A stretch of 64,000 nt of DNA from Sphingobium sp. (GTDB lineage: Bacteria > Pseudomonadota > Alphaproteobacteria > Sphingomonadales > Sphingomonadaceae). The first letter of the stretch is position 1, and every line of letters begins with the position of its first letter. The stretch is taken from NCBI GenBank assembly GCA_020446425.1, contig JAGRES010000009.1, positions 122,650 to 186,649 of the forward strand, read 5' to 3'. The notes under the pieces are model-generated. The model worked only from the letters and a program-made list of their open reading frames with translations, was not told where the DNA came from and searched no databases. This document shows, one piece after another, positions 36,167-45,842 of this stretch. Made by a program: the position numbers and the translations under genes.

Positions 36167-37135
36167 ATGAAAAATATTATGGTATTATCGACAGGGGTCG
36201 CAGATCTTGTGACTGCAATTTCCGCTCTGCGAAGGTGCGGATTGTGGCAAAGCGTACCGATCTCCAAAGTGTCAGCTATTCTCATAGGGCATGGTATTTC
36301 GCTACCCGATAACTTGATTCAGGCTTTTCAAAAAACTGCTAGAAGAGCGTTTGGTCTGACAAGAGTTGAGGCTTTCAGGTGGAATGAGCACCATCTTGCA
36401 ATCGAAGCTTTTGTGGCGGCGCAGCCAGCGGGGAGCATATTGCTGTCTAATCAGCTGCAAGATGCAAAAATTCGACAGCTCATCATATCTCTGAATCCTG
36501 GAAAATTCATCTTTTATGACAATGGGTTGTCAAGTTATCATGATCATAGTGTCGATTTGACATTATGGCGTTCCCTTTTGCAGGGCTGTGATGATTTCTC
36601 CGCTTATTTGACTTATTCTGACCTGTTTGGAACGCCGGATTACCTGAAGCAATTCGTGACTGAGGGAATTCCAGTCGATTTGTTGAAGGAAACTATGGAA
36701 GAAATCCGTGATGCATGTGTGCCCTTGAAAAAGCGATTGACCTCCGATGCCGCTCTCATACTTGGGACGAGCTTTGATCGCACAAAAATTCTCTCAGCTG
36801 AAGAAGAACTCACAATTCATAGATTGCTTTTGGAACACATTCGTAAAGCACATAGTGGCCCAGTATTTTTCAAACCACATCCACGTGCGGGATCAGTATA
36901 TCTTGATGAGGGAGACGGTGTCATTCCACTTCCTGTAGAATTGCCAGTTGAAGCCTATATTGCAGAGGCAGGTGGGGTAGCTTATAGCTATTCCTCAACC
37001 GCGTTATTTTCATTAAGCTCCATGTTTGATTGGCGAACATTTCGTGTGTCCCATCCTTTGATAGAAAAGGTCTTTGCCGCCAAGCCTCAGCTATCAAAAA
37101 TCAAAGAGATAGAAGCATCTCATTCTTTTGGTTAG
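36167..37135 (+). CDS. GT52/polysialyltransferase-like glycosyltransferase
   Basis: A 322-residue protein resembling bacterial sialyl- and polysialyltransferases (GT52/DUF354-like, GT-B fold). Marks are 'KFIFYDNGLSSYHDH', which matches the 'D-x-G' region, 'GPVFFKPHPRAGS', whose KPHP is typical of CMP-sialic-acid-using transferases, and the C-terminal 'AYSYSSTALFSLSSMF', with the paired serines that bind the CMP moiety. A CMP-sugar synthetase gene lies in the same locus, supporting a CMP-activated donor. Start ATG 36167 is uncertain; longer frames use TTG. Strongly A+T-rich. Confidence 0.7.
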   Translation: MKNIMVLSTGVADLVTAISALRRCGLWQSVPISKVSAILIGHGISLPDNLIQAFQKTARRAFGLTRVEAFRWNEHHLAIEAFVAAQPAGSILLSNQLQDAKIRQLIISLNPGKFIFYDNGLSSYHDHSVDLTLWRSLLQGCDDFSAYLTYSDLFGTPDYLKQFVTEGIPVDLLKETMEEIRDACVPLKKRLTSDAALILGTSFDRTKILSAEEELTIHRLLLEHIRKAHSGPVFFKPHPRAGSVYLDEGDGVIPLPVELPVEAYIAEAGGVAYSYSSTALFSLSSMFDWRTFRVSHPLIEKVFAAKPQLSKIKEIEASHSFG

Positions 37136-37460
37136 TTGGTATTGTTCGTTTCCCCTTTCGACGCCTCACAATTGACGATATTGTAGATCGTGAAGCAGGG
37201 GTGCTGTCACGGCTTCAGTTAGCGTTGCGTGGAAGCTTTGATAGCAGGAAAGAGCCATGGTATGAGGAGGGGGGGGGAGTAGTGAGAGGAAGTGAGGCCG
37301 GCTTCACTTGATTGGAACTATCATGGATTTGCGCCAGTTTTTTTCTTTTAGGGTGTTGGATGTGGCGTTATAGAACCTGACCATGAAATAGGGCTGCCAG
37401 ACCTAAAAGGCGGTGATTATGAACGTGTCTTATTTGTATTGAGTAACGGCGGAATGTGAT
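37136..37460. other. 325-base gap with a 9-G run
   Basis: No convincing gene. It contains an uninterrupted run of nine G (37269-37277) in a purine-rich patch, then a T-rich patch. It lies between the transferase genes and the start of the capsule export operon, so the operon promoter is probably at its right end. It may be the decayed remnant of something larger; I cannot identify it. Confidence 0.4.
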
Positions 37461-38246
37461 TTGGAAGCGACACGTAGTCCGCTGGGTATTACCCTCTCTG
37501 TTTGGAAGGCGCTTCTTCTTAGAGAAGCGCTATCTCGACTGCTCTCCAGCCGTTCAGCGTGGTTCTGGCTTTTTGCCGAGCCCATTGCGCACATGGCGGT
37601 CTTGGGTTTCATTTATGCAGGGATACGCCAGCATAATATCGGTGGGATAGATACGCTGATATGGTTGATGCTAGGCTTGCAGGGGTATTTCCTGTTTCGT
37701 CGAACAAGTGGACAGATGTCGGGCGCGATCGACTCTAATCGAGCCTTGTTTACATATCGTCAGGTTACGCCGACAGATACCGTGCTCATGCGCGGTGTTT
37801 TAGAAGCGGTGCTGATGCTCGCCGTCATAGCGGTTATCTTTACTGGTTTGGCTATGATGGGCCACGACATTGTTCCATATTCGCCTCTTGCTTTGATGGA
37901 AGCATTGTGTGGATTATGGCTTTTAGGTGTAGCATTGGGGCTTAATATTTCCGTGCTGTCCGAACTTGCACCTGAGTTCCGTCAGGTCACTAACATTATA
38001 ATGATGCCACTCTATTTTATATCAGGCGTTCTCATACCAATCTCGACCATACCGGAGCCTTATCGTGAATGGTTACTGCTGAACCCTATCGTACATGGCC
38101 TTGATGGTGCCCGTCTCGCTTTTTCGCCTTATTATCATTCTGTGCCCAATCTCAGCATCTCCTATCTCTACAATTGCGCTTTTGTAGGGATTGCAGTTGG
38201 TCTTCTGCTTCATCGCCGCTATGCCAATTTCATGGTGACGAAATGA
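37461..38246 (+). CDS. kpsM: capsule ABC exporter permease
   Basis: A 261-residue ABC-2 type permease with six membrane helices, matching KpsM/CtrC. It begins with a cytoplasmic helix, 'TLSVWKALLLREALSRL', and 'SRSAWFWLFAEPIAHMAVL' is the typical first segment. It exports a completed capsule chain across the inner membrane with KpsT. No ATG is available; TTG 37461 with GGCGGA seven bases upstream is the most likely start. The stop overlaps the kpsT start (ATGA). Confidence 0.9.
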   Translation: MEATRSPLGITLSVWKALLLREALSRLLSSRSAWFWLFAEPIAHMAVLGFIYAGIRQHNIGGIDTLIWLMLGLQGYFLFRRTSGQMSGAIDSNRALFTYRQVTPTDTVLMRGVLEAVLMLAVIAVIFTGLAMMGHDIVPYSPLALMEALCGLWLLGVALGLNISVLSELAPEFRQVTNIIMMPLYFISGVLIPISTIPEPYREWLLLNPIVHGLDGARLAFSPYYHSVPNLSISYLYNCAFVGIAVGLLLHRRYANFMVTK

Positions 38247-38908
38247 TTGTCGTTAACGACTTGTATAAACGATATCGTACCGACCATGGTCCAGGGAGAT
38301 GGATACTGGAGGGCGTGAGTTTCAGCATTCCCACAGGTGTCAGTGTCGGCTTGGTTGGGAAAAATGGGGCTGGAAAATCGACCTTGCTGGGAATTATCGG
38401 TGGCGTCGACAGGCCCACACGTGGTTCCGTTGACCGGCAATGCAAGGTTTCGTGGCCGATGGGCTTCGGTGGTGGATTGCAGGGCTCTCTCACAGGGCGT
38501 CAAAACAGCAAATTTGTTTGCCGCATTTATGGCCGCGAACGCGACATGCATGCGATCTTGAACTATGTTCAAGAATTTGCCGAAATAGGCGAGGCTTTTG
38601 ACGAACCGGTCAAAACCTATTCATCTGGCATGAAAGCCCGGCTGCAATTTGCACTATCATTGGCTTTTGACTTCGATGTCTATATTTCCGATGAAATCAC
38701 GTCCGTTGGAGACGTCGCATTTCGAAAGAAAGCAAGTGCGGCCTTTTCTGATTTACTGGGGCGAGCCAGCATCATAATGGTTTCTCATGGTGAGGGAACC
38801 TTGCGAGAGTTTTGCGATGCGGGCATATGGCTGCATGAAGGGAAAGCATTTTGGTTCGACAAGATCGATGATGCACTTGCGGCATATAAGGATAGCCTGC
38901 CGTTATGA
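38243..38908 (+). CDS. kpsT: capsule ABC exporter ATP-binding protein
   Basis: A 221-residue ABC ATPase of the polysaccharide-export group (KpsT/CtrD). Walker A is 'GLVGKNGAGKSTLLGII', the signature 'KTYSSGMKARLQFALSL', and Walker B 'FDVYISDEITSVGD'. The divergent Walker B and the missing long C-terminal domain are typical of KpsT, as opposed to Wzt of O-antigen systems. The start at 38243 overlaps kpsM; the end overlaps kpsE. The four export genes are one transcription unit. Confidence 0.93.
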   Translation: MIVVNDLYKRYRTDHGPGRWILEGVSFSIPTGVSVGLVGKNGAGKSTLLGIIGGVDRPTRGSVDRQCKVSWPMGFGGGLQGSLTGRQNSKFVCRIYGRERDMHAILNYVQEFAEIGEAFDEPVKTYSSGMKARLQFALSLAFDFDVYISDEITSVGDVAFRKKASAAFSDLLGRASIIMVSHGEGTLREFCDAGIWLHEGKAFWFDKIDDALAAYKDSLPL

Positions 38909-40068
38909 AGCATGAAGTGCTAGACCTGAAGGCGTCGCACCTTGCGGAGCGCTCCTCTCGCATGGTGAAAGAAGGTGTCTTGCCCTTTATGCGCAAAAAC
39001 CCGCTGTTGGCGGGTGCGTTACTTTTTGCCTTGTTGTCGAGCATATACTGGCTGTTCATCGCATCGAACCGGTACGTGTCAGAAGCCCACGTCATAGTAC
39101 AGCGCACGGAAATGTCTGCAGGCGTGGCTCCTGACATCACCAGTTTGTTGACTGGTGGAACTGCTACCAATCGTGGTGATCAGTTGGTATTACGCGATTA
39201 TCTTTTGTCGATGGATATGGTCCGCAAGCTTGATGCGGAGCTTGGCCTTGCCAAATATTATTCGTCTTGGCGTATCGACCCTTTCTCCAAAGGTCCGTCA
39301 AATCCCACGATAGAAGAGTTGCACCGTTATTATTTGTCACGTGTGAGCGTTGAATATGATGATTATGCCGGCGTGCTGATCATCAAGGCGGAAGGGTTTG
39401 ACCCAAGCATGGCGCAAGCGATCTCAAAAGCGCTGGTCCGTGACGGCGAGACGTTCATGAACTCATTGGTGCATGGCTTGGCGCGCGATCAAGTAGCCTT
39501 CTTGGAGAAGGAGGTAACGGTTTTAGGACGTCGCGCTATGGATGCGCGCAGAGCTGTCCTCAACTACCAGAACCATAATAGCCTTGTATCACCAACAGCC
39601 GCAGCGGAAGCTATCACTGCAATTGTCGCCAAACTTGAAGCGCAGAGAACGCAGATTCAAACACAGCTCATTGCAATGCAGGCATATCTGGTGCCTGATC
39701 ATCCCAATATTGTCGAATTGGAGCAACAGATAGACGCTATCAGCGAACAGATTGATGAGGAAAATGCCAAACTTGCATCTCCTCAAGGCAATACTCTGAA
39801 TAGAAAAGTCGAGGAGTTTCAGCGGCTGGAGATGGAAGCGCAATTTTCTCAGGATTTATACAAGACGGCTCTAGTCGCGCTTGAAAAAGGACGAGTGGAA
39901 GGGACGCGCACCATCAAAAAAATGTCGATCGTGCAGGCTCCTACGTTGCCGGAATATCCGGGGAAGCCATCGCGGCTTTATCAGACTTTCCTTTATTGCA
40001 TAATGGCTATGCTGGTCGCTGGCGTGGGGCATTTGTTATTGGCGATCGTCAAGGATCACAGGGACTAA
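38905..40068 (+). CDS. kpsE: capsule export inner-membrane protein (KpsE/CtrB, PCP family)
   Basis: A 387-residue polysaccharide co-polymerase-3-like protein. One membrane helix is near residues 34-52 ('PLLAGALLFALLSSIYWLFI'), a large periplasmic coiled-coil domain follows (~185-330), and a second helix is near the C-terminus (~365-382) after 'LPEYPGKPSRLYQTFLY'. It links the KpsMT transporter with the KpsD outer-membrane channel. It is coupled to kpsT by ATGA and precedes kpsD by three bases. Confidence 0.92.
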   Translation: MKHEVLDLKASHLAERSSRMVKEGVLPFMRKNPLLAGALLFALLSSIYWLFIASNRYVSEAHVIVQRTEMSAGVAPDITSLLTGGTATNRGDQLVLRDYLLSMDMVRKLDAELGLAKYYSSWRIDPFSKGPSNPTIEELHRYYLSRVSVEYDDYAGVLIIKAEGFDPSMAQAISKALVRDGETFMNSLVHGLARDQVAFLEKEVTVLGRRAMDARRAVLNYQNHNSLVSPTAAAEAITAIVAKLEAQRTQIQTQLIAMQAYLVPDHPNIVELEQQIDAISEQIDEENAKLASPQGNTLNRKVEEFQRLEMEAQFSQDLYKTALVALEKGRVEGTRTIKKMSIVQAPTLPEYPGKPSRLYQTFLYCIMAMLVAGVGHLLLAIVKDHRD

Positions 40069-40071
40069 TTC

Positions 40072-41832
40072 ATGGTTTTCAGATTTTTTGCGCCTGTCAT
40101 CCTGCTGATGATGTTGTGTTTGGTTGTACCGCATGCGCATGCCGAACAGTTTGGGGCTATAAATTCAGATTCTAGCTCTATTGCGGGACAGCAGACCGAT
40201 ACCGACACTATTGCAGTAATGCCGGAGCGCGAAGCTCTACCGCCTAATATGGATGGAGCACCCGCTCCTGAGGTCAAGCCGAACCAGCCGCAGGATTTTG
40301 ATTATTCGGTCAATCTCAACAGCAGTGTTTTCGGCGCTAATCTGTTCACTGGTACATTCGCACGGCAGGCAGCAGCACAATTCAATCCCAACTATGTCAT
40401 CAATGTCGGTGATAGCATCAGAATCAGAATGTGGGGCGCTTATCAATATCAGGCCAACCTCACAGTTGATCCGCAAGGCAATATATTTTTGCCCAATGTG
40501 GGACCGATCCATCTGCGGGGTGTGCGGAACAAGGAACTACAAGCAACGGTTGACCGTGAGATCGGACGAGTGTTTCGCTCCAATGTTCGTTCTTATGCAA
40601 GCCTTGCCGAAGCCCAGCCTGTACGCATTTATGTTGGAGGGTCCGTGCATCGTCCAGGTGCTTACGCAGGCACGAGTATGGACACGATTCTGAACTACAT
40701 CGATCAGGCAGGCGGGATTGATCCTGCCCGGGGTTCCTTCCTTAATGTTGAGGTCAAGCGTGGCTCTATGGTTCGCGCGCGCATCAACCTCTATGACTTC
40801 CTCTTAAGTGGTGTAATCCCACAGGTGCAGCTTGCCGATAGCGATGTGATTTTCGTTGGACCGCTTCAAAACACAGTTAAGGTTTCCGGCTTGACGGAGA
40901 ACGACAAGCGCTTTGAATTTTCAGAGGCAAGCAAGCCACTGGACTATTTTGTGAAACTTGCGAAACCGAAGCCTGAGGTAACCCATGTGCGGGTCACTCG
41001 CAATCAGGGCACAATCAAGAACGTCGAATATTACCCGATTGAAGAGGCGGGACAGATCGTCGTTCAAGATGGAGACGATATCGCTTTTACGGCGGACAAG
41101 AAGCCGGGCACGATCACGGTCCGGGTGGAAGGTGAGACGGAAAGCCCGCAGGAATATGTATTACCCTATGGTACGCGGATAGGTGAGTTGCTCTCGCGCA
41201 TTCAATATTCCGCAAGATCGAACCCCGCAGACATACAGCTATATCGCCAAAGCGTTAAAGCTCGGCAGAAGCAACTGCTTGACGCGTCGTTGCGATCGCT
41301 AGAGTCAGCTGTGCTGACCGCTCGTTCGGGAACCGCTGAAGAAGCCCAGTTGCGCAAGGCGGAAGCAGATATGGTTCTACAATGGGTCGAGCGCGCGAAG
41401 AGGATTGAGCCGCGCGGACAGGTTGTGATCTCGCAATCGCCCAACAAGGATGACCTGCTGCTGGAAAATGGTGACATATTGCGCGTGCCGTCCAAGGATG
41501 GCTTGGTGTTGGTCAGCGGCGAGGTGATTTTTCCCAACACGGTGGCCTTTGACAGCAGCTTTGACGTTGGCGATTATATCGCGCGGGCAGGGGGATTCAG
41601 CAACAAGGCCGATGCATCACGCATCATCGTCGCCCGTCAGGACGGCAGCTTCGCACAGGCCAAGCGCAATTCGCGCAAGCTGAGTTATGGTAATATGCGG
41701 ACGACCATTTCCGAAGGCGATGAAATCATGGTCCTGCCGAAGGTTGATGTGAAGTCCCGTCAGATATTCAAGGAACTGACGCAGATCTTGTATCAGATTG
41801 CCGTTAGCGCGCGTGTTGCCGTAGGGTTATGA
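40072..41832 (+). CDS. kpsD: capsule export outer-membrane protein (KpsD, poly-export/SLBB)
   Basis: A 586-residue secreted protein with signal peptide (~1-24, ending 'VVPHAHA'). The poly-export (PES) domain begins near 'YVINVGDSIRIRMWGAYQYQ', and two to three SLBB-type domains follow ('VYVGGSVHRPGAYAG'-like, 'VSGEVIFPNTVAFDSSFDVG'). The extended N-terminal region fits KpsD rather than the shorter Wza. It forms the outer-membrane exit for the capsule. Its last codons overlap the stop of the convergent kpsC gene by six bases. Confidence 0.92.
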   Translation: MVFRFFAPVILLMMLCLVVPHAHAEQFGAINSDSSSIAGQQTDTDTIAVMPEREALPPNMDGAPAPEVKPNQPQDFDYSVNLNSSVFGANLFTGTFARQAAAQFNPNYVINVGDSIRIRMWGAYQYQANLTVDPQGNIFLPNVGPIHLRGVRNKELQATVDREIGRVFRSNVRSYASLAEAQPVRIYVGGSVHRPGAYAGTSMDTILNYIDQAGGIDPARGSFLNVEVKRGSMVRARINLYDFLLSGVIPQVQLADSDVIFVGPLQNTVKVSGLTENDKRFEFSEASKPLDYFVKLAKPKPEVTHVRVTRNQGTIKNVEYYPIEEAGQIVVQDGDDIAFTADKKPGTITVRVEGETESPQEYVLPYGTRIGELLSRIQYSARSNPADIQLYRQSVKARQKQLLDASLRSLESAVLTARSGTAEEAQLRKAEADMVLQWVERAKRIEPRGQVVISQSPNKDDLLLENGDILRVPSKDGLVLVSGEVIFPNTVAFDSSFDVGDYIARAGGFSNKADASRIIVARQDGSFAQAKRNSRKLSYGNMRTTISEGDEIMVLPKVDVKSRQIFKELTQILYQIAVSARVAVGL

Positions 41833-43905
41833 TAATAGGAAGGCGCGGGCCAATATTCGCGCCTTTCGCCATTGCCTGCGTATATAGCCGATACGCATCC
41901 GGTTCAGCTTGCCCGATTGCTCCAGTGCATCACGGGTTTCCACAATCCGCCTTAGCACCGCTTCGCAGCTTGTATACCCTCTGAGCTCAGGGTCCCAGTA
42001 TAAGGGATAACGCAGCAGGGTACCGGCGACGAGGGCATCCAATGTCAGAATGCGATTGCGACGCTGTAAGGCTGCGCCATCACTATCCTTATCCTCTGTC
42101 AAACCCCAGCCTGCGTAGAAGGGCTGGCCGTACGTAGTCACCTTCTTGCCGCGTAACAGTGCGTCGAAGCCTGTCAGAGATGTCATGGTATGGACTTCGT
42201 CGCAGGCCTCGATGCAGCTGATTACAGACAAGCGGGCTTCAATATGGTCGGCCCATTGCCCAGCCTCTCTCAGCGCCAGTTTGCCCTTCCGGTTGCCGGA
42301 CATGACATCTGGGTGCGGCTTATAGACGATGAAAGCGTCCGGGTGCGCTGTACGTGCCGCCTTGAGTAGCTCGGCATTCGTGCAAACATAGGAGCAGCCA
42401 AAGCGGATTGATGCATCGTCCTCCACTTGGCCTGGTACCAATATGACTCTGCGCTCTCCGGTCGCCCACGGCGCAGTTTCGCGAGGTTCGAGATTATATT
42501 TGGTGATGCCATTATCGACGATGAATTCGCGGACATGACGTGCTCTGCTCAGTTCTTCTTCGCTGAAATCTGTCGTCGCGAGAATATACTCAAGGTTCGA
42601 TACCTGACGTGGATCGAAATAAATGCCCTTATTGTCCAAAACCAACGATAGCGGCGCTATTAGATCGGAGCCCAAGCCCACGGATCGGATGAACCCATCT
42701 TCCATGCGCATTGTTTTGGCGCCGCTCTCATTGGCAAGTTCAGCAATACCGGTTGGCGGGGTAGTGCCCCACCACACCAAATGATCCGCTGGAGTAGGGC
42801 GCATATCTCGTGCGGCAGCGGCATCGCGCACGAACACAGCCCCGCCTTTAGTGAGCGAGAGCATGTCTTTGATATTGGCCTGCTTCCAGCGCCGAAAACC
42901 CACACAAATCAGACGTCCCTTTTGATCCTCTCCGTGCAGGCGCGTTTCCACATCGTTCTGGCGCTCAAGCCAGCCGATGAGGTCAAAGATGATGCCTCTC
43001 TCGCGCGTTTCCGGGTTGATGTAGCGCGGGTAATGAAAATAGCCTGCTGCGAATAATTCCTCGATCGTACGTTTCTTGGTTCGTCGAGAACAGGATAGAC
43101 GATCATCTGTCGCGCCCCATCCAGCATACCATGGCATCCCGAAGCAGGTGACCGGCTTGCCGGCTAGCAAAGCTTCGAAACCCATGGTTGAACTCACCAC
43201 ATATACATGGTCCATATGTTCGATTAGGCTGAGCGGGTTTGCCGGTTCACGAAGGAGAACGATATCGTCACTCTCCGTCAGTTCCGCATAATGGCCGCGC
43301 TTCCTGCCAGAGCTGACTTCCGGATGCGTTTTGACATAAAGCGTTGCACCTGGATTTTCCGCACGGGCGGCTTCCAGCATTTGATGAAAGCTTTCAGCGC
43401 TAGCGTCGCCCAACTCGATTGACAGATCCCCAGCGGTTTGATCGACGATCAAGATGCGCTTTTTGTCACCTTTCCGCAGCAAGGCAGGGTCAAAAGGAGG
43501 CGCGTGATTATATTTGCTCAGGCGGTTTTGCAGAATAGCTTCGTGAGCATCTTTAATCTGCTGCCCGATACTGGCGACCAGATCGGTGTCCGAATTCAGC
43601 AGATTTTCGATGGTGCTGGGGCGTGTGCAATCATAATAGATGCCTAGTTCATCCACCACGAGCGCGAGGGGAGGGAAGCGATCTCCGGTTCCGTGGGAAC
43701 GCATAAAACCGTCTTCGAGTAAGAGGGGAGCAAGACTATAATCTGAAGCGAGTTTCTCCGCACGCTTTCCGGATGATTTTGCGCCCCAGCCTGCGGCATG
43801 GGTGGCACCTTTTGCTCTGGCACCCCTAATCCGACATGTGTCATCTTCTAGTAATGTTGTGATAAAGGGTATTGCGGCAACACCCTGAGATGCGGTGATA
43901 ATCAT
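41827..43905 (-). CDS. kpsC: capsule Kdo transferase KpsC
   Basis: A 692-residue protein with two tandem Kdo-transferase (GT99/GT107-type) domains, as in KpsC of ABC-exported capsules. The N-terminal copy has 'PLLLEDGFMRSHGTG' and 'TLYVKTHPEVSSGRKRG'. The C-terminal copy has 'TMRMEDGFIRSVGLGSDL', 'FIVYKPHPDVMSGNRKG' and 'VHTMTSLTGFDALLRGKKV'. KpsC builds the beta-linked poly-Kdo primer on lyso-phosphatidylglycerol, using CMP-Kdo. The first Kdo is normally added by KpsS, which is not in this window. Convergent with kpsD. Confidence 0.92.
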   Translation of the reverse strand: MIITASQGVAAIPFITTLLEDDTCRIRGARAKGATHAAGWGAKSSGKRAEKLASDYSLAPLLLEDGFMRSHGTGDRFPPLALVVDELGIYYDCTRPSTIENLLNSDTDLVASIGQQIKDAHEAILQNRLSKYNHAPPFDPALLRKGDKKRILIVDQTAGDLSIELGDASAESFHQMLEAARAENPGATLYVKTHPEVSSGRKRGHYAELTESDDIVLLREPANPLSLIEHMDHVYVVSSTMGFEALLAGKPVTCFGMPWYAGWGATDDRLSCSRRTKKRTIEELFAAGYFHYPRYINPETRERGIIFDLIGWLERQNDVETRLHGEDQKGRLICVGFRRWKQANIKDMLSLTKGGAVFVRDAAAARDMRPTPADHLVWWGTTPPTGIAELANESGAKTMRMEDGFIRSVGLGSDLIAPLSLVLDNKGIYFDPRQVSNLEYILATTDFSEEELSRARHVREFIVDNGITKYNLEPRETAPWATGERRVILVPGQVEDDASIRFGCSYVCTNAELLKAARTAHPDAFIVYKPHPDVMSGNRKGKLALREAGQWADHIEARLSVISCIEACDEVHTMTSLTGFDALLRGKKVTTYGQPFYAGWGLTEDKDSDGAALQRRNRILTLDALVAGTLLRYPLYWDPELRGYTSCEAVLRRIVETRDALEQSGKLNRMRIGYIRRQWRKARILARAFLLS

Positions 43906-44177
43906 CTTGGAGATAATCTGCTTGTACTGATCCTTGGGTTGAATTCTATAACATCAGACCGTTTGGCATGTACACGACTTCATTAAATTAGCTTGAGGGT
44001 ATATAGCTTGCTGACGGCCAGAAACTTTATGCATTGCTGTGAATCGTTTTGAGATCTCGGGTGGGTCGATTGCCTGTGCCGCTATAGCTACCGGCAGTGT
44101 CTCTTGGCTTTTTACGGCCCTTTAATGAAGGCCAACCGTCGCTTGATTTCCTTTGCCCCATCATTATTGGATATATC

Positions 44178-44927
44178 ATGAATACACTTCGCTCAGTTCT
44201 CATCACTGGTGCGGCTGGCGGGATTGGTACAGCGCTCTGCGACGCTTACAGTGCGGAAGGGTGGCGCGTCCTCGCGACAGATCATCATGGATCGATCATG
44301 CCTCGGTCAGCGGATGCTTTTATTCCAGCAGACCTTGAAGAGATTGCGACGGATGACGATGTACGTACAGCTTTCCGTAATGACGTTAGCGCTGCTTCAG
44401 GGGATGCATCTCTTACAGCCCTGATCAACAACGCAGCCTCACAGATTCTGGGTAATGTGAGCGTTATCACTCTCGCTGACTGGGAGCGAACATTGCGCGT
44501 AAATGTCACCGCACCTTTTCGCCTCGCACAAGTGTTCCTTGACGATTTACGAATTGCAGACGGGACGATCATCAATATCGGCAGTGTACATGCACAAGCT
44601 ACAAAGCAGGAGTTTGTTGCTTATGCCATGAGCAAAGCTGCCATTCATGGAATGACGAGGGCCATGGCAGTCGATCTGGGCGGAAATCCGCGTGTTATTT
44701 GTGTTGCTCCAGCCGCAGTTTCTACTCCTATGCTTGAAGAGGGGTTTAAGGAGAATCCGCAGGCTTTAGATATGCTGTCTGCTGCTCATCCCATCGGACG
44801 TATTGCGACTCCAGTTGAGATAGCACAGGCGATTGTCGCCATGTCTCAGCATCCGTTCCACTTCGCGACAGGAACAACCATATGGCTGGACGGAGGGATA
44901 CTGTCCCGTTTGCATGATCCGATATGA
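44178..44927 (+). CDS. short-chain dehydrogenase/reductase
   Basis: A 249-residue classical SDR. The nucleotide loop is 'VLITGAAGGIGTALCDAYSA', and the catalytic Ser is in 'TIINIGSVHAQATKQ'. YxxxK is in 'FVAYAMSKAAIHGM', and the C-terminal block 'FATGTTIWLDGGILSRL' is typical. The ATG at 44178 is chosen because the frame upstream is not SDR-like. It overlaps the SMP-30-like gene (ATGA), so the two probably work in series: oxidation of a sugar by the SDR, then lactone hydrolysis. Substrate unknown. Confidence 0.88.
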   Translation: MNTLRSVLITGAAGGIGTALCDAYSAEGWRVLATDHHGSIMPRSADAFIPADLEEIATDDDVRTAFRNDVSAASGDASLTALINNAASQILGNVSVITLADWERTLRVNVTAPFRLAQVFLDDLRIADGTIINIGSVHAQATKQEFVAYAMSKAAIHGMTRAMAVDLGGNPRVICVAPAAVSTPMLEEGFKENPQALDMLSAAHPIGRIATPVEIAQAIVAMSQHPFHFATGTTIWLDGGILSRLHDPI

Positions 44928-45817
44928 TGAAACCAGTCGGCAGTGACCTCCTGTGTATATGGCAGGCTGAAGCGCTGCTGGGTGAAGGGCCGTGGTGGTC
45001 AGTTGCCGATCAAGCGCTTTACTGGGTGGATATCAAACAACCTGAAGTTTTGCGTACTGATACTATCGGCTCCATTAGGGATCGTTGGCCATCCCCGGAA
45101 ATGATCGGTTGTTTTGCGCCTCGTGCGCAAGGCGGGTTTGTAGGTGGCTTCCGCTCTGGACTATGTACCTTTACGCTGGGGTCTCCAGGGGATTCGATCA
45201 AGCTTCATGCTATTGCCAGGCCAGATGGATATTCTGGTACTGATCGTTTCAATGATGGCAAATGTCATCCAGACGGCTCATTCTGGGCCGGTACAATGGA
45301 TGATGCTGAACGCGAGGCGCGTGGGCATTTTTATCGTCTTTCTGTTAAGGGGGCGTTGGAAAGTTTGTCTGGGCCACATATGGTATGTAACGGTCCGGCA
45401 TTTTCGCCTGATGGGCGATTTGCTTACCTTACTGACTCCGCGCGCCGGACCATATATCGTATGGACCTAGCTTGCCATGGAAGGCTGATTGAACCCTTTG
45501 TGATCTTTAGTGAAAAGGACGGCTTTCCAGACGGAATGACGACTGACACAGAAGGTCGATTGTGGATTGCTTTCTGGGACGGGTGGAAGGTGATGGCCCT
45601 TGCTCCTTCAGGGGAAAGGCTTACAGAAATCCATCTTCCTGTTTCTCGTCCAACAAGCTGTGCTTTCGGCGGGCCAGGCCTTTCCACGCTCTTCATCACT
45701 AGTGCGCGTATCGGGCTCAATCCAACGGAACTCGCCTCACAGCCATTAGCTGGGGGGCTCTTTGCCTGTTCAATTACAGGTGCTGAGGGGTGGAGCGCCC
45801 CCACCTATCGTGGTTGA
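44924..45817 (+). CDS. SMP-30/gluconolactonase-family hydrolase
   Basis: A 297-residue six-bladed beta-propeller of the SMP-30/gluconolactonase/LRE family. The entry Glu is in 'AEALLGEGPWWSVADQALYW'. Metal-binding Asn and Asp are in 'DRFNDGKCHPDGSFWAGTMD', 'MVCNGPAFSPDGRFAYLTDS' and 'KDGFPDGMTTDTEGRLWIAF'. Such enzymes hydrolyse sugar lactones. It is coupled to the SDR upstream. Gluconolactonases are usually catabolic, so a position inside a capsule locus is unusual and suggests sugar-acid formation for the polysaccharide. Confidence 0.88.
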   Translation: MMKPVGSDLLCIWQAEALLGEGPWWSVADQALYWVDIKQPEVLRTDTIGSIRDRWPSPEMIGCFAPRAQGGFVGGFRSGLCTFTLGSPGDSIKLHAIARPDGYSGTDRFNDGKCHPDGSFWAGTMDDAEREARGHFYRLSVKGALESLSGPHMVCNGPAFSPDGRFAYLTDSARRTIYRMDLACHGRLIEPFVIFSEKDGFPDGMTTDTEGRLWIAFWDGWKVMALAPSGERLTEIHLPVSRPTSCAFGGPGLSTLFITSARIGLNPTELASQPLAGGLFACSITGAEGWSAPTYRG

Positions 45818-45842
45818 GATAGTATCAGCGCGTTATGGGAGG

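Noticed and set aside
37030-37311. 93-residue frame overlapping the end of the GT52-like gene
   Set aside because: It starts inside a well-supported gene in another frame and runs through the G9 tract; no recognisable sequence.
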